DNA of 64,000 nucleotides from Sporolactobacillus sp. STSJ-5 (lineage in GTDB: Bacteria > Bacillota > Bacilli > Bacillales > Sporolactobacillaceae). The position numbers and the translations under genes were made by a program. Of this stretch, positions 51,457-62,877 are shown in pieces; the stretch's first letter is position 1, and each line of letters begins with the position of its first letter. The notes below the pieces were generated by a model. It had not been told where the DNA came from, did no database searches, and saw nothing but the letters and a program-made list of their open reading frames with translations. The DNA lies in NCBI RefSeq assembly GCF_024385605.1, contig NZ_JANFOJ010000011.1, forward strand, positions 45,122 through 109,121. Reading direction: 5' to 3'.

Positions 51457-52853
51457 TCAAGTCCTCTTTTCCAGCGTACGCCTTGAGGAGTGTCTTCCAG
51501 GATGATTCCCGCTTCCTTTAGTTGGTCGCGGATACTGTCGGCAACGGCAAAATCGCGTTGTTTTCTGGCATCTTCACGTTTTTGAATCAAGGCTTCAACT
51601 TCATTGTCTAATATACTTCCCGACTCGTCTTCAAGTTTCAAACCCAGCACCGCAGATAATTCGGTCAACGCTTGTAGATACGCACCCAGATCATTTTTCG
51701 AAGCACTCTCATTTTGAAGGGCAATATTGGCATCCCGCGCAATATCAAAAAGAACAGCAATTGCATTGGCTGTATTGAAGTCGTCATCCATGGCTTCAAT
51801 AAATGGTTTTCGATAATTTTCGACAAGTACTTCATTAATTTTTTCTGAGTGACCCGTACCGCCCAACCGGTGGTTCAAATTATAGTGCGTTGTCTTTAAA
51901 CGACCGAACGCCTGAACCGCATCATTCAACAATGCATCACTAAAATTAATCGGGTGGCGATACTGAACGGATAAGATGAAAAAGCGGATCACTTGCGGAT
52001 CAAATTTTTTTATCAGATCGTGAACAAGAATCACATTGCCAATCGATTTCGACATTTTTTCATGATTAATTTGAATATGTCCGTTGTGCAGCCAATAATG
52101 AGCCATGGTTTCATGATGCAGCGATTCGGACTGAGCAATTTCATTTTCATGGTGCGGGAATGCAAGGTCCGTGCCGCCCGCATGAATATCGATGGTATCA
52201 CCCAAATATTTTTCAACCATAGCCGAGCACTCGATGTGCCAGCCCGGTCGACCTTCGCCCCACGGACTCGCCCATTTGATTTCGCCAGGCTTTGCCGCTT
52301 TCCACAATGCAAAATCCAAAGGGTCCTCTTTGTTCTCGCCAATTTCAATTCGGGCACCCGACTTCAGATCATCAATGGACTGATGGGAGAGCTTGCCGTA
52401 ATCTTTAAATTTTCGTGTTCTGAAGTACACATCGCCTTCCGATTCGTACGCATATCCGGCGTCCACCAGCTTGCTGATGAATGCAATGATCTCCGGCATC
52501 GTTTCTGTCGCCCGAGGATGCACGGTTGCTGTCTTCACGTTCAACGCACCGGTATCTTCCTTGTATGCCTTAATGAACTGTTCTGCGATTTCAGGTACTG
52601 ATTGATGACGTTCCTTTGACGCATTGATCAACCGATCATCAACATCGGTAAAGTTTGACACATACCTCACTATATACCCGCGATACTCAAAATACCTGCG
52701 AACCGTGTCGAAAACGACCGCCGGACGCGCATTGCCAATATGAATGTAGTTATAAACGGTCGGGCCGCACACATACATTCGAACTTTATTTTTTTCTATT
52801 GGATGGAACAGTTCCTTTTTTCTCGTCAGCGTATTATAAACTTTTAAAGCCAT
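51453..52853 (-). CDS. cysS: Cysteinyl-tRNA synthetase
   Basis: 466 residues from the ATG at 52853 ([51 protein letters not shown]) after AGGAGTGAG; the earlier in-frame ATG is not conserved. HIGN and KMSKS signatures; zinc ligands in the C-x(n)-C-H-H-E region (HIECSAM..., [12 protein letters not shown]). Cotranscribed with cysE under the T-box. Confidence 0.98.
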   Translation of the reverse strand: MALKVYNTLTRKKELFHPIEKNKVRMYVCGPTVYNYIHIGNARPAVVFDTVRRYFEYRGYIVRYVSNFTDVDDRLINASKERHQSVPEIAEQFIKAYKEDTGALNVKTATVHPRATETMPEIIAFISKLVDAGYAYESEGDVYFRTRKFKDYGKLSHQSIDDLKSGARIEIGENKEDPLDFALWKAAKPGEIKWASPWGEGRPGWHIECSAMVEKYLGDTIDIHAGGTDLAFPHHENEIAQSESLHHETMAHYWLHNGHIQINHEKMSKSIGNVILVHDLIKKFDPQVIRFFILSVQYRHPINFSDALLNDAVQAFGRLKTTHYNLNHRLGGTGHSEKINEVLVENYRKPFIEAMDDDFNTANAIAVLFDIARDANIALQNESASKNDLGAYLQALTELSAVLGLKLEDESGSILDNEVEALIQKREDARKQRDFAVADSIRDQLKEAGIILEDTPQGVRWKRGLE

Positions 52854-52860
52854 TTTGATC

Positions 52861-53523
52861 TCACTCCTTTTCTTTTTGTACACGCTTCAACGCTTGCAGC
52901 TCTACTTTCAGCTTGTCGACTTCCATTTCTAACTGATGCATTTTTTCGGCCACCGGATCAGGAAGGTCCGCATGGTTCAAGTCATGATGATGCACCTTTA
53001 ATCCATTCTGTCTGACGACGCGTCCCGGAATACCGACCACTGTCGAATTGGATGGAACATCATGCAGAACAACTGATCCCGCACCGATTTTGGAATGATC
53101 GCCGATCGTAATTGATCCAAGCACCTTTGCGCCTGCTGATATAAGCACATCATTTCCTACCGTTGGGTGCCTCTTTCCCTTTTCTTTACCGGTACCGCCA
53201 AGGGTAACCCCTTGAAAAAGGGTCACATCATCGCCGATCTCACAGGTTTCTCCAATAACAATGCCCATACCGTGATCCATAAAGAAACGCCTGCCGATCC
53301 TTGCTCCCGGATGGATTTCAATGCCTGTAAAAAAACGTGAAAACTGTGACAAAGCACGCGCGAGAAAGTAGCGTTTCTTCTTCCACAGCCAGTGCGCCAT
53401 TCGATGCGACCAGATCGCGTGCAAGCCGGAGTATGTCATAATCACTTCCCATTTGCTTCTCGCCGCAGGATCCTGGTCAAACACATTGTTCAGATCTTCT
53501 GCAATAATGCCGCTCACGTGCAC
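52861..53523 (-). CDS. cysE: Serine O-acetyltransferase
   Basis: 220 residues from a GTG at 53523 (another GTG at 53517 is possible). Left-handed beta-helix hexapeptide repeats from residue about 70 ([86 protein letters not shown]). Makes O-acetylserine for cysteine synthesis. Shares the T-box leader with cysS. Confidence 0.97.
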   Translation of the reverse strand: MHVSGIIAEDLNNVFDQDPAARSKWEVIMTYSGLHAIWSHRMAHWLWKKKRYFLARALSQFSRFFTGIEIHPGARIGRRFFMDHGMGIVIGETCEIGDDVTLFQGVTLGGTGKEKGKRHPTVGNDVLISAGAKVLGSITIGDHSKIGAGSVVLHDVPSNSTVVGIPGRVVRQNGLKVHHHDLNHADLPDPVAEKMHQLEMEVDKLKVELQALKRVQKEKE

Positions 53524-53618
53524 TTTCCTCCTCCATCTTCATCATTACATCGCATAAGTTAAACGCTCTTCGCTATATCCGGTCAACAAATAGATTAGAT
53601 TCCCATGTACGAAAAAAA

Positions 53619-53865
53619 GCATCTTTGTGCCGGTTGACACAAAGACGCCTTTAGACGCGGTTCCACTTTGTTTGAGATCATTCTCCACTCATATGCCGAT
53701 AACGGCGGCTTCCGTTTTCGCCTACTAATCTCCGTTCAGCGATCAACTCAGAGGGGCAATTCAGCAATTCGCTTCCCAAACGGCTTGCAGCCTAAGGCCG
53801 TTTTCTCTGCGGGGGGAGTTGCGAATACCTACTCAACCTCTTCATCGTCTTCTATCACACATTAT
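53619..53865 (-). promoter_or_regulatory. T-box riboswitch, probably cysteine-specific
   Basis: The 397-base gltX-cysE gap holds a T-box leader on the minus strand. The core AAAGTGGAACCGCG (53656-53669) is close to the canonical AGGGTGGAACCGCG; it can pair in an antiterminator with the 5' part of the terminator. Terminator: GCGTCTTTGTG...CACAAAGATGC (53619-53648) then TTTTTTT. Long stem I arms and several TGC triplets lie upstream. Uncharged tRNA-Cys should allow readthrough into cysE-cysS; the specifier codon is inferred from the controlled genes. Confidence 0.88.
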
Positions 53866-53920
53866 GCGTGTTTTTTTAAAATGTCTACTTTGACTAATTC
53901 AGAATTGTTAAAGGAATCGT

Positions 53921-55414
53921 TCAGACTTTCTGCTCGGTCGACAAGTAATGCTCTAATCTTTTCAACACAAGATCTCTTCCCAACAATTCCAAAGCTTCCG
54001 GAAGTTCAGGGCCGTGGGCCGAACCCGTCGCAATCACGCGGATCGGCATATACAATTTCCAACCGCGCTGCTTCGTTTCTTTCTGCGTTACCTTTATTTT
54101 AGGGGCAATTGCTTCCGCTGTCCATTCGGTAAGTCCCCTCAGTTCGCGATCGAACACCGTAAGTACATCGGTTACTTGTTCACCGTCAAGAATTTTCTCT
54201 TCATCTTTCGTCAATTCCGTTTTCGCAATGTCTTTATTAAAGAACATGTCGCACAAATTGACAATATCTGCACCAAAATGAAGCTGTTCTTGATATAAAA
54301 GTACAACACGTGTTGCCCAGTCACGCTGCTCCTCAGTCATTTCAGACGGAATAAGACCAGCGTCAACCATATAAGGCAATACCATTTGCACATACTCTTC
54401 TTTTGGCATCTTCTTAATATACTGACCATTCATCCATTCAAGCTTCGATTTATCAAACATCGCAGGCGATTTGCTTAATCGGCTGGCATCAAACAGCTTA
54501 ATAAATTCATCGCGAGAGAAGATCTCCTCTTCTCCTTTTGGCGACCAGCCAAGCAATGTAATAAAGTTAAACAATGCTTCCGGCAAAAAGCCCATATTCT
54601 TATATTGCTCAATAAATTGAACAATACTGTTATCGCGCTTGCTCAGCTTTTTATGGTTTTCGTTAACAATCAAGGTCATGTGACCGAATGTTGGCGGCTG
54701 CCAGCCAAATGCACGGAACAGAAGAATTTGCTTCGGCGTATTTGAAATATGCTCTTCACCGCGAAGAACATGAGTCATTTTCATCAGATGATCGTCGACG
54801 ACAACGGCAAAGTTATACGTCGGAACCCCATTCTGCTTGACGATCACAAAATCACTGACGTCATTGGATTCAAAGGTTACGTGACCTTTAACAATGTCGT
54901 CAAATTCAATTTTCTGATCATCAGGGATACGGAACCGAATCGTTGGTTTTCGTCCTTCTGCTTCAAATTGCGCAATTTGTTCCGACGTCAGATGACGGCA
55001 CTTGCCTGAGTATCCAGGTGTCTGACCGTTTGCCATCTGTTCCTCACGCTCTGCCTTCAATTCTTCAGGCGTGCAGTAGCATTTATAAGCAAGACCTTTG
55101 TCAAGCAACTCCTGCCAATACTTCTTGTAGATATCCAAACGCTCCATCTGGCGATATGGACCGTATTCACCGCCGACATCGACACTCTCGTCCCATTCAA
55201 GGCCGAGCCATTTCAAGTATTTCAACTGGCTCTCTTCTCCGCCTTCTACATTACGTTTCTGGTCGGTGTCCTCAATACGAATAATAAATTTGCCGCCGGC
55301 ATGGCGTGCAAACAGGTAATTAAAAATTGCGGTACGCGCGTTCCCGATGTGCAGAAAACCTGTCGGACTCGGCGCATAGCGTACCCTGACTTCTTCTGTC
55401 AACGCATTCACCAC
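53921..55414 (-). CDS. gltX: Glutamyl-tRNA synthetase
   Basis: 497 residues: [50 protein letters not shown] motif near residue 20, CYCTPEE zinc-like region, and [13 protein letters not shown] in the KMSKS position. In Bacillus it also charges tRNA-Gln for transamidation by GatCAB. Lies just upstream of the T-box. Confidence 0.98.
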   Translation of the reverse strand: MVNALTEEVRVRYAPSPTGFLHIGNARTAIFNYLFARHAGGKFIIRIEDTDQKRNVEGGEESQLKYLKWLGLEWDESVDVGGEYGPYRQMERLDIYKKYWQELLDKGLAYKCYCTPEELKAEREEQMANGQTPGYSGKCRHLTSEQIAQFEAEGRKPTIRFRIPDDQKIEFDDIVKGHVTFESNDVSDFVIVKQNGVPTYNFAVVVDDHLMKMTHVLRGEEHISNTPKQILLFRAFGWQPPTFGHMTLIVNENHKKLSKRDNSIVQFIEQYKNMGFLPEALFNFITLLGWSPKGEEEIFSRDEFIKLFDASRLSKSPAMFDKSKLEWMNGQYIKKMPKEEYVQMVLPYMVDAGLIPSEMTEEQRDWATRVVLLYQEQLHFGADIVNLCDMFFNKDIAKTELTKDEEKILDGEQVTDVLTVFDRELRGLTEWTAEAIAPKIKVTQKETKQRGWKLYMPIRVIATGSAHGPELPEALELLGRDLVLKRLEHYLSTEQKV

Positions 55415-55505
55415 TTTCTGTTATTCTTATTTATTTTAGCACGTTCTCCTCCTGGGAGGGTCACAAATTGCGCGAAAAAATGAAGAATTGATCGTTTCTT
55501 TTGCA

Positions 55506-55997
55506 TCAATTGCTCTGGTCGGCTTCTACTTTTTCAACAAGACAAATAGCTTCTGCAGCAATACCTTCCCCTCGTCCTGTAAACCCAAGCTTTTCCGTTG
55601 TCGTTGCTTTCACGTTTACTTGTCCCGTCTCTACGTTCAGCACATCAGCAATCACACGGCACATTTCCCCAATATACGGTGCAAGCTTAGGTTTTTGGGC
55701 AATAACAACACTGTCAACATTGCTGATTTCAAAACCTTTTGAGCGGACGATGGCGGCTACTTCTTCGAGCAGTTTCTTGGAATCCGCTCCTTTATAAGCT
55801 TCATCCGTATCAGGAAAATGCTTTCCTATATCCCCTTCGGCAACAGCGCCGAGCAGCGAGTCGCTGATCGCATGAAGCAGTACGTCTGCATCCGAATGTC
55901 CGACGAGCCCGAGCTCATAGGGAATCGTCACACCACCGATAATCAAGTCGCGATTCTCAGCGAATTGATGGACGTCAAATCCGTGACCGATTCTCAT
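55506..55997 (-). CDS. ispF: 2-C-methyl-D-erythritol 2,4-cyclodiphosphate synthase
   Basis: 163 residues: [50 protein letters not shown]; the D-V-H zinc ligands and later H are present, plus [21 protein letters not shown]-pathway isoprenoid step. Three bases after ispD. Confidence 0.98.
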   Translation of the reverse strand: MRIGHGFDVHQFAENRDLIIGGVTIPYELGLVGHSDADVLLHAISDSLLGAVAEGDIGKHFPDTDEAYKGADSKKLLEEVAAIVRSKGFEISNVDSVVIAQKPKLAPYIGEMCRVIADVLNVETGQVNVKATTTEKLGFTGRGEGIAAEAICLVEKVEADQSN

Positions 55998-56000
55998 TAG

Positions 56001-56690
56001 TCATTCCTCCTCTCTCTCCATGAACAGCTGGGCGATATCCAGATCTTCAGGCGTTGTCAGTTTAATGTTGTGATAGCTGCCTTCAACAATCCGGACCGGT
56101 AAGCCCATCCGTTCAACGAGTGATACATCATCCGTACCCATGAAGTGTGCCTTCATGCTTTCCTGGTGTGCTTTACGGATCACGGACAATCGAAAAGCTT
56201 GCGGGGTTTGGGCTGCCCACAAGCTTTTTCTCTCTAATGTTTTTTCTACTTGAAAATCTGCTGCTTGTTTGATTGTATCTTTAACCGGAACAGCAAGCAG
56301 TGAAGCGCCATGCTCCGCAGCGGCTTCCGCTACTTCTGCAATGTACTTGCGCGTAACAAACGGTCTGGCACCATCATGAATCAGTACAATCGCATCCGGT
56401 TCCATAGTGAGCATATTCAGCCCCAAATAAACGCTTTCCTGACGTTCTTTACCGCCGCCCGCGAAGGCACGCACTTTAGTAATATGGTAATCTTCAACCA
56501 ACATTCTAAATTTTTTCTGCTCATCCTCTCGAGTGACCAGGACAATGCCAATGCACGACGGATCCGTTTCAAAAACACGCAGTGTATGGATGATAACCGG
56601 ACAGCCGTCCAGTTTGAGCAGTACTTTATTTTCTCCGGCGCCCATCCGCCGGCCTTGACCCGCGGCAAGGACAACCACTTGATAATCCAT
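56001..56690 (-). CDS. ispD: 2-C-methyl-D-erythritol 4-phosphate cytidylyltransferase
   Basis: 229 residues: VVLAAGQGRRMGAGENKVLLKLDGCPVIIHTLRVFE, AGGGKERQESVYLGL, VLIHDGARPFV, TDDVSLVERMGLPVRIVEGSYHNIKLTTPEDLDIA. CTP-dependent MEP-pathway enzyme that feeds IspE; IspF acts later. Confidence 0.98.
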   Translation of the reverse strand: MDYQVVVLAAGQGRRMGAGENKVLLKLDGCPVIIHTLRVFETDPSCIGIVLVTREDEQKKFRMLVEDYHITKVRAFAGGGKERQESVYLGLNMLTMEPDAIVLIHDGARPFVTRKYIAEVAEAAAEHGASLLAVPVKDTIKQAADFQVEKTLERKSLWAAQTPQAFRLSVIRKAHQESMKAHFMGTDDVSLVERMGLPVRIVEGSYHNIKLTTPEDLDIAQLFMEREEE

Positions 56691-56732
56691 CTGATAGAGC
56701 CTCCGAACTCAGAAGGCAGCCTGGTTTTTAAT

Positions 56733-57839
56733 TCAGAGCGCCTTTTCAAGCAATTTAGGCTTGGCAAAAATCATTCGGCCGGCAGAGGTCTGCAACACAC
56801 TGGTTATGACGACGTCAATCGTTTTGCCTATATACCTATGTCCTTCTTCTACCACAATCATCGTCCCATCGTCAAGATAGCCAACGCCTTGATTTTGCTC
56901 TTTACCATCTTTAATGACCTGAACACGCAGTTCTTCACCCGGAAGAACCACGGGTTTTACGGCATTCGCCAAATCATTAATGTTTAAAACAGGCACCTTT
57001 TGAAACTCGCAAACTTTATTCAAATTAAAGTCATTAGTCACAACAATACCACCGATTTCCTTAGCAAGGCGCACCAATTTGCTGTCCACCTCGGTAATAT
57101 CGTCATAATCGCCTTCATAAAGATCCACGTGAATGGAGTGGTCTTTCTGAATTTTATTCAAAATATCCAAACCGCGACGTCCTCGGTTACGTTTAAGAAC
57201 ATCCGATGAATCAGCGATATGCTGCAATTCTTCAAGCACGAAATGCGGAATGACCATGGTTCCTTCAAGAAATCGAGTCTGGCAAATATCAGCAATCCGT
57301 CCGTCTATAATTACGCTCGTATCGAAAATTTTGTATGGGATATAATCTGTTGCCTGGGAAATTTGCACTTCTTTTTTCCGATCCTTCGATCTGGATGAAA
57401 GACGAAACAGACTAATCAGTTCATCCCGCTTTCTAAATCCAATTTGAAAAAAGAAATAGCCTAATAAGATGTAAATAAAGATCCCCAATACAGTGCTGAC
57501 CCCAGTGAAGGGCAGTCTTTGAAGCGGCAGCTGAATCAGAAATGCGATCATCAATCCCAGTCCTAGGCCAAGCGTACCAAACAACACATCGGTCACCGGT
57601 GCCTTTATAATTCGATCTTCAAAACTTTTCATTACGTTTACCAATGAGTCCACAAACCAAAAGGATAAAAATGCCATGATTACAGCACCGATCACCATAC
57701 CGACAAACGGCGAACTAATCCATCCCGGAACTCCATTTCCTAAATTTAAGAGAAACATTATTTTTGGTATATAGACAAAACCGAGCGTACCGCCGATTAA
57801 AATAAAGAATAGCTGAATGACACGTTTTATCATTTCCAA
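56733..57839 (-). CDS. yacL: Membrane-anchored PIN-TRAM protein YacL
   Basis: 368 residues: four hydrophobic segments (about 5-25, 40-65, 85-105, 115-135), a PIN nuclease domain ([44 protein letters not shown], with [15 protein letters not shown]), and a C-terminal TRAM domain ([46 protein letters not shown]). Likely membrane-bound RNase. In B. subtilis disA lies between radA and yacL; here it is absent. Confidence 0.93.
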   Translation of the reverse strand: MEMIKRVIQLFFILIGGTLGFVYIPKIMFLLNLGNGVPGWISSPFVGMVIGAVIMAFLSFWFVDSLVNVMKSFEDRIIKAPVTDVLFGTLGLGLGLMIAFLIQLPLQRLPFTGVSTVLGIFIYILLGYFFFQIGFRKRDELISLFRLSSRSKDRKKEVQISQATDYIPYKIFDTSVIIDGRIADICQTRFLEGTMVIPHFVLEELQHIADSSDVLKRNRGRRGLDILNKIQKDHSIHVDLYEGDYDDITEVDSKLVRLAKEIGGIVVTNDFNLNKVCEFQKVPVLNINDLANAVKPVVLPGEELRVQVIKDGKEQNQGVGYLDDGTMIVVEEGHRYIGKTIDVVITSVLQTSAGRMIFAKPKLLEKAL

Positions 57840-57947
57840 TCACCTCCTCAAAACATTATAGACAAAATGACAAAATCGAAACTTCCTTTCTGCCATTATG
57901 TTCCTTTTTTCTATAGAACTTGTTTTTTCTTAGTAATATTGGGGTTT

Positions 57948-59357
57948 TCAAAAATCAGAAGGGAAAAAATCCGGCTCATTCATTTTTTCTTTTCCTGACC
58001 CCAGTGCCATTTTAATTGCTTGAGTCAGAGACTCGACACCAACTAACGATACGCCTTCCGGAGACGACCATCCTTCTACATTCTTCGCCGGGATGAAGAT
58101 CCGTGTAAAGCCAAGCTTAGAAGCCTCGTTCACCCGTTGCTCAATTCGGGACACACGCCGCACTTCTCCGGTCAAACCGATTTCGCCAATAAACGCGTCA
58201 CCCACTTTGGTGGGTTGATTGTTGAAGCTTGAGGCAATGCTGATTGCAGCAGCGAGATCAACTGCAGGTTCATCCAGTTTCACGCCTCCGGCAACATTGA
58301 CATAGGCATCCTGATTCTGCAACAGCAGTCCTACCCTTTTTTCCAAAACCGCCATGAGAAGCGATACACGGTGATTATCCAACCCTGCTGCCATCCGGCG
58401 CGGATTTCCGAAGCTTGTCGGTGTTACAAGTGCCTGCACCTCGACCAAAAGCGGCCGAGTGCCCTCAATGGATGCGGTCACTGCTGACCCCGCAGCCCCT
58501 TTGGCACGTTCCTGAAGAAAGATTTCCGATGGATTGGCGACCTCGACAAGTCCCCCTTCCTTCATTTCAAACACACCCATTTCATTCGTTGAACCGAAGC
58601 GGTTTTTAACCGCCCTAAGGATACGAAATGTATGATGGCGCTCTCCCTCAAAATATAATACAGTATCTACCATGTGCTCAAGTGTCCTTGGTCCTGCCAA
58701 GGCACCATTTTTTGTAACATGCCCAACGATAAAAATTGCAATGCCTTGCTGTTTCGCTAGACGCAACAAGTAGGCCGTACATTCCTTAACTTGAGAGATG
58801 CTTCCCGGAGCTGAAGAAAGATCTGAATTGTAAATGGTTTGAATTGAGTCAATGACCATTATTTCGGGGTTCACTTGTTCAATGTGGCTTTCAATCTGAC
58901 GAATGTCTGTCTCAGCAAGCACATACAGCTCCGCAGATGACACGCCTAGTCGTGTCGCCCTCATTTTCGTCTGTCGAACGGATTCTTCTCCGGAAATATA
59001 AAGTACTCGGTGCCCCGTACGTGCTAATTGATCAGAGGTCTGGAGCAGCAGAGTTGATTTACCAATTCCCGGATCCCCTCCGACAAGGGTAAGCGAAGCG
59101 GGTACAACCCCTCCCCCAAGCACTCGATTCAGCTCGACCATTCCCGTCTTTATTCGCGGTTCCTCTTCCAGAATGACATCCGTAAGCCGAGAAGGTTTGC
59201 TCGCCGGTCCGGCCGTTTGACCGAGAACGGGCGACGCAGGGCGGATGGTTTCTTCTACCAATGTGTTCCAATTTTGACACCCTGGACAGCGTCCCATCCA
59301 TTTCGGACTTTCATAGCCGCATTCTTGGCAGATAAATACTGTTTTCACTTTTGCCAT
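57948..59357 (-). CDS. radA: DNA repair protein RadA (Sms)
   Basis: 469 residues. Zinc finger [18 protein letters not shown], Walker [26 protein letters not shown] motif, and a Lon-like C-terminal domain. Promotes branch migration in recombination. Its B. subtilis partner DisA is not encoded next to it. Confidence 0.97.
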   Translation of the reverse strand: MAKVKTVFICQECGYESPKWMGRCPGCQNWNTLVEETIRPASPVLGQTAGPASKPSRLTDVILEEEPRIKTGMVELNRVLGGGVVPASLTLVGGDPGIGKSTLLLQTSDQLARTGHRVLYISGEESVRQTKMRATRLGVSSAELYVLAETDIRQIESHIEQVNPEIMVIDSIQTIYNSDLSSAPGSISQVKECTAYLLRLAKQQGIAIFIVGHVTKNGALAGPRTLEHMVDTVLYFEGERHHTFRILRAVKNRFGSTNEMGVFEMKEGGLVEVANPSEIFLQERAKGAAGSAVTASIEGTRPLLVEVQALVTPTSFGNPRRMAAGLDNHRVSLLMAVLEKRVGLLLQNQDAYVNVAGGVKLDEPAVDLAAAISIASSFNNQPTKVGDAFIGEIGLTGEVRRVSRIEQRVNEASKLGFTRIFIPAKNVEGWSSPEGVSLVGVESLTQAIKMALGSGKEKMNEPDFFPSDF

Positions 59358-59403
59358 TTGATCACCTTACCCATTGTAAATTCGGGTACAGCCCTTTCTG
59401 AAT

Positions 59404-59440
59404 AAGAAAAAAAGCCAAGGCTTTAAAACTTTGGCTTCTT
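59404..59440 (-). terminator. Intrinsic terminator between clpC and radA
   Basis: AAGCCAA...TTGGCTT stem with an A/T-rich loop, then T7 on the minus strand. It separates clpC from radA, which in Bacillus share a longer operon. Confidence 0.8.
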
Positions 59441-59474
59441 CAAACATCAATACAATTGCTCTACTGTGTGAAGA

Positions 59475-61925
59475 TCAAGACTTCACAACGGCTTCTTCTT
59501 TTTTCTGGTTTACTAAGTACTCGCCGTCACTGTAATCGATGACAACATTCGTACCTTTCTTGATGTTGCCCTTGAGCAGTTCCTCTGACAACTTATCTTC
59601 TACCCGTCGCTGCAGTGCGCGACGAAGCGGTCTGGCACCGTACTCAGGATCATAGCCTTCCTCAACGATCTGTGCCTTCGCTGCATCGGTCAATTCAATA
59701 ACAATTCCTTGATTTGACAAGCGATTCTTCAGCTGGTTCGCAAGCAGGGTCACAATTTCCAGCAATTGTTCCTTCTTTAATTCATGGAAGACAATGATTT
59801 CATCAATTCGGTTCAGGAATTCCGGACGGAATGCCCGTTTCAGCTCACCCATCACCTTTTCTTTCATTGCCTTATATTCATGGCCTTCCTCACCGACTGA
59901 AAAGCCCACATATTTGTTCTTCTTCAATTGGCTGGCGCCGACATTAGAAGTCATAATTATTGCCGCATTGCGGAAATCAACCGTTCTTCCCTTGGAATCA
60001 GTTAATCTTCCGTCATCAAGTACTTGAAGCAAGATATTAAATACATCAGGATGTGCTTTTTCAATTTCATCGAAAAGGATGACAGAATACGGTTTTTGAC
60101 GAACCTTTTCAGTCAGCTGGCCGCCTTCTTCATGGCCCACATAACCTGGAGGCGAACCGACCAGGCGGGAAGTCGTATGTTTTTCCATGTATTCCGACAT
60201 GTCGATGCGAATAATGGCTTCCTCATCGCCAAACAAGGTCTCTGCAACGGCACGAGCGAGTTCCGTTTTTCCGACACCAGTCGGTCCAAGGAAAATGAAT
60301 GAACCAATTGGACGTTTCGGATCCTTTAATCCTGCACGTGCCCGTCGAATGGCATGTGAAATGGCATCAATTGCTTCATTCTGTCCAATGACGCGTTCAT
60401 GAAGGATAGACTCCATGTTCAGCAGCCGTTCGCTCTCTTTTTGCTCGAGCTTGACAACCGGAACGCCGGTCCAATTTGCGACTACGAGCGCGACATCGTC
60501 CGGAAGGACTTCTGTATTTTCCTTGCCTTGTTTTTCTTTCCATTCCTTCTTGCAAATATCGACTTGTTCTTTCAATTTTTGCTCATGATCACGAAGTGAT
60601 GCAGCTTTTTCAAATTCCTGGCTTTGTACAGCCGCATCTTTTTCCTTCTTGATGGTTTCCAGACGCTGCTCAAGCTCTTTGAGATTTGGCGGAGCTGTGT
60701 ACGAACGGAGCCGAACTTTAGAAGCTGCTTCATCAATTAAGTCAATCGCTTTATCGGGAAGAAAACGATCCGAAATGTAACGATCCGACAGCCGCACTGC
60801 TTCAGTAATTGCTTCATCCGTGATTTTCACCCGATGATGGGCCTCATAACGGTCACGTAATCCCTTTAATATTTGCACAGATTGTTCTGAAGTTGGTTCT
60901 TTTACTTTGATCGGCTGGAATCGTCTTTCTAAGGCCGCATCCTTTTCAATGTACTTGCGGTACTCATCGAGCGTCGTCGCACCAATACATTGCAATTCTC
61001 CGCGTGACAGAGAAGGCTTCAGGATATTCGACGCATCAATAGCGCCTTCAGCTCCTCCTGCTCCAATCAACGTGTGTAATTCATCTATAAAAAGAATAAC
61101 ATTGCCCGCTTGGCGAATTTCATCCATAACTTTTTTCAACCGGTCTTCAAACTCGCCACGATATTTTGTCCCGGCTACGACCGTACCCATATCCAAGGTC
61201 ATGACGCGTTTCTCTCTGAGAATTTCCGGAACTTCATTATTTACAATCTCCTGCGCCAAGCCTTCCGCTACCGCTGTTTTACCAACACCCGGTTCACCGA
61301 TCAGCACAGGGTTGTTCTTTGTGCGGCGGCTGAGTACCTCAATCACACGTTCAATTTCTTTGCTGCGCCCGATGACAGGGTCAAGCGAACCTTCGCTTGC
61401 CATCGCAGTCAGATCACGCGCCAGGCTGTCAAGCGTCGGTGTGCTCGCGTGTGCGGCATTCCGACTCTGAGCGTTCCCGGAGGTTGCCTCGTGGCTTCCA
61501 AGCAGCTGAAGGACCTGCTGACGTGCTTTATTAAGACTTACTCCCAGATTATTAAGTACGCGAGCAGCAACCCCTTCACCCTCGCGAATCAATCCAAGAA
61601 GAATATGCTCTGTTCCAACGTAAGAATGACCAATTTTTCTTGCTTCATCCATTGAAAGCTCGATAACACGCTTCGCACGCGGTGTGTAATGTGGCGTCTG
61701 TACTTCCTCAGTACCGCGGCCAATCAAGGCCTCTACCTCTTTCTGAATTTTTTCAGGATCCAGATTCAAAGCAAGCAGTGCCTTAGCGGCAATACCGTCA
61801 CCTTCACGCACGAGGCCGAGCAAAATATGTTCTGTTCCAATATTATTATGCCCGAGACGCATCGCTTCTTCTTGTGAAAGTGCGAGCACCTTTTGAGCAC
61901 GTTCTGTAAATCGTCCAAACATCAT
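59475..61925 (-). CDS. clpC: ATP-dependent Clp protease ATPase subunit ClpC
   Basis: 816 residues. N-domain double repeat ([33 protein letters not shown] and its second copy), D1 Walker [14 protein letters not shown], a UVR-containing M domain (about 410-480), D2 Walker [12 protein letters not shown], and a C-terminal [11 protein letters not shown]. In Bacillus it is activated by MecA or McsB; mcsA and mcsB are not adjacent here. Preceded by a 362-base non-coding leader. Confidence 0.98.
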   Translation of the reverse strand: MMFGRFTERAQKVLALSQEEAMRLGHNNIGTEHILLGLVREGDGIAAKALLALNLDPEKIQKEVEALIGRGTEEVQTPHYTPRAKRVIELSMDEARKIGHSYVGTEHILLGLIREGEGVAARVLNNLGVSLNKARQQVLQLLGSHEATSGNAQSRNAAHASTPTLDSLARDLTAMASEGSLDPVIGRSKEIERVIEVLSRRTKNNPVLIGEPGVGKTAVAEGLAQEIVNNEVPEILREKRVMTLDMGTVVAGTKYRGEFEDRLKKVMDEIRQAGNVILFIDELHTLIGAGGAEGAIDASNILKPSLSRGELQCIGATTLDEYRKYIEKDAALERRFQPIKVKEPTSEQSVQILKGLRDRYEAHHRVKITDEAITEAVRLSDRYISDRFLPDKAIDLIDEAASKVRLRSYTAPPNLKELEQRLETIKKEKDAAVQSQEFEKAASLRDHEQKLKEQVDICKKEWKEKQGKENTEVLPDDVALVVANWTGVPVVKLEQKESERLLNMESILHERVIGQNEAIDAISHAIRRARAGLKDPKRPIGSFIFLGPTGVGKTELARAVAETLFGDEEAIIRIDMSEYMEKHTTSRLVGSPPGYVGHEEGGQLTEKVRQKPYSVILFDEIEKAHPDVFNILLQVLDDGRLTDSKGRTVDFRNAAIIMTSNVGASQLKKNKYVGFSVGEEGHEYKAMKEKVMGELKRAFRPEFLNRIDEIIVFHELKKEQLLEIVTLLANQLKNRLSNQGIVIELTDAAKAQIVEEGYDPEYGARPLRRALQRRVEDKLSEELLKGNIKKGTNVVIDYSDGEYLVNQKKEEAVVKS

Positions 61926-62137
61926 AATGGTGGCCTCCTTTAATTGCTATCTCTTTTCACTGGCCTTAAAACAATCTATGCGGCATCAAAAAAACCTTTA
62001 CCTGTACACTATTCAAACAGCGGTTTTTTTGATCGTTCACCACCCATATTCATTGCCCAAATTTCTCAATACGAGAAATCGGGCTGAGCCGTTAATTAAC
62101 TATATTCGGCACCGAAGTACTGAAACCCTCTTTAAAA
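61926..62137 (-). promoter_or_regulatory. clpC upstream region with two inverted repeats
   Basis: This interval replaces mcsA-mcsB. On the minus strand ATCAAAAAAACC (61985-61996) and GGTTTTTTTGAT (62022-62033) are perfect inverted arms with a 25-base loop; a second hairpin, arms ATTTCTC and GAGAAAT, lies near 62060-62085. I see no consensus CtsR box and no clear SigA promoter, although clpC needs one. AGGAGG precedes the ATG. Confidence 0.5.
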
Positions 62138-62185
62138 ATCAGTATTAAGATGTTCTGTAAGCAACATCCCACTCAAAATACTGAT
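62133..62185 (-). terminator. Intrinsic terminator after ctsR
   Basis: ATCAGTATT (62177-62185 region) and AATACTGAT (62138-62146) pair, with an inner ATGTT/AACAT stem; TTTTTAAA follows on the minus strand. It separates ctsR from clpC. Confidence 0.7.
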
Positions 62186-62287
62186 CTCTTTCAGTGTCTT
62201 GATGTAATATCTTATTATATCCAATCAATCAGATATTTACCAAGACGAAGGCTTAACAATCAACTTACTGCGCCCACATAACAAATT

Positions 62288-62746
62288 CTATCTGCTATAT
62301 GTGAGTGATTGCAACATAGCTCTTAAAAGATTCGCACGCAGTTCATCTCTTAGTGGGATATCAATATCAAGAACCGTATGACTCACAGCCATAAGCATCA
62401 ATCGTGCCTCTCGGTCGCTGATCACATCTTCCTCAAGCAAATGAACGATAATCGACTCTGCCATACTCTGCGTCAATCTATAACCGATTAATCCGATCAT
62501 TTCATCAATGAGTTCGGCATCTGTAACCGGGCGGACTTTGACGACACGAATGTATCCGCCACCGCCACGCTTGCTCTCTACAACATAACCGCGCTCAATA
62601 GAAAAACGCGTTTTTAAAACATAATTAATCTGCGACGGAACACATTGAAATTTTTCCGCCAGTTCGCTCCGCTTCAATTTAATGATATCGTTCGAATCAA
62701 GTATTTCTTTTATATATTTCTCAATGATATCAGAGATATTTCTCAT
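62288..62746 (-). CDS. ctsR: Transcriptional repressor CtsR
   Basis: 152 residues: N-terminal winged helix (MRNISDIIEKYIKEILDSNDIIKLKRSELAEKFQCVPSQINYVLKTRFSIERGYVVESKRGGGGYIRVVKV), including the RGGGGYIR wing with the heat-sensing glycine loop and the DNA-contact arginine. The C-terminal dimer/McsB-binding domain is complete. Represses clp genes; it has its own operator upstream. In Bacillus McsB arginine phosphorylation controls it; no mcsB is seen here. Confidence 0.97.
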   Translation of the reverse strand: MRNISDIIEKYIKEILDSNDIIKLKRSELAEKFQCVPSQINYVLKTRFSIERGYVVESKRGGGGYIRVVKVRPVTDAELIDEMIGLIGYRLTQSMAESIIVHLLEEDVISDREARLMLMAVSHTVLDIDIPLRDELRANLLRAMLQSLTYSR

Positions 62747-62768
62747 CGGGGCACCCTCTCTCCCTGAC

Positions 62769-62822
62769 TTTGACTAACTTTGACTATAAATTTATTATGC
62801 ACGATTTTACATAAATAATCAA
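62769..62822 (-). promoter_or_regulatory. ctsR promoter with a CtsR operator
   Basis: TTGATT (62817-62822), 17 bp, CATAAT (62794-62799) on the minus strand. Just downstream AGTCAAA-GTT-AGTCAAA (62769-62785) is a perfect CtsR box (heptad direct repeat with a 3-base spacer), overlapping the expected start site. Confidence 0.9.
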
Positions 62823-62877
62823 CTTAATTAGTTAGCTAACCTTTTCCATTTTGCTTTATCAATCTTTCTTTGCGTAA

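Noticed and set aside
53668..54102. 144-codon plus-strand frame over the T-box and gltX end
   Set aside because: It is antisense to the T-box leader and to the gltX 3' end, with no protein-like features.
61926..62287. Remnants of mcsA (zinc-finger) in the ctsR-clpC gap
   Set aside because: No CxxC pairs or McsA-like stretch was found in any minus-strand frame.
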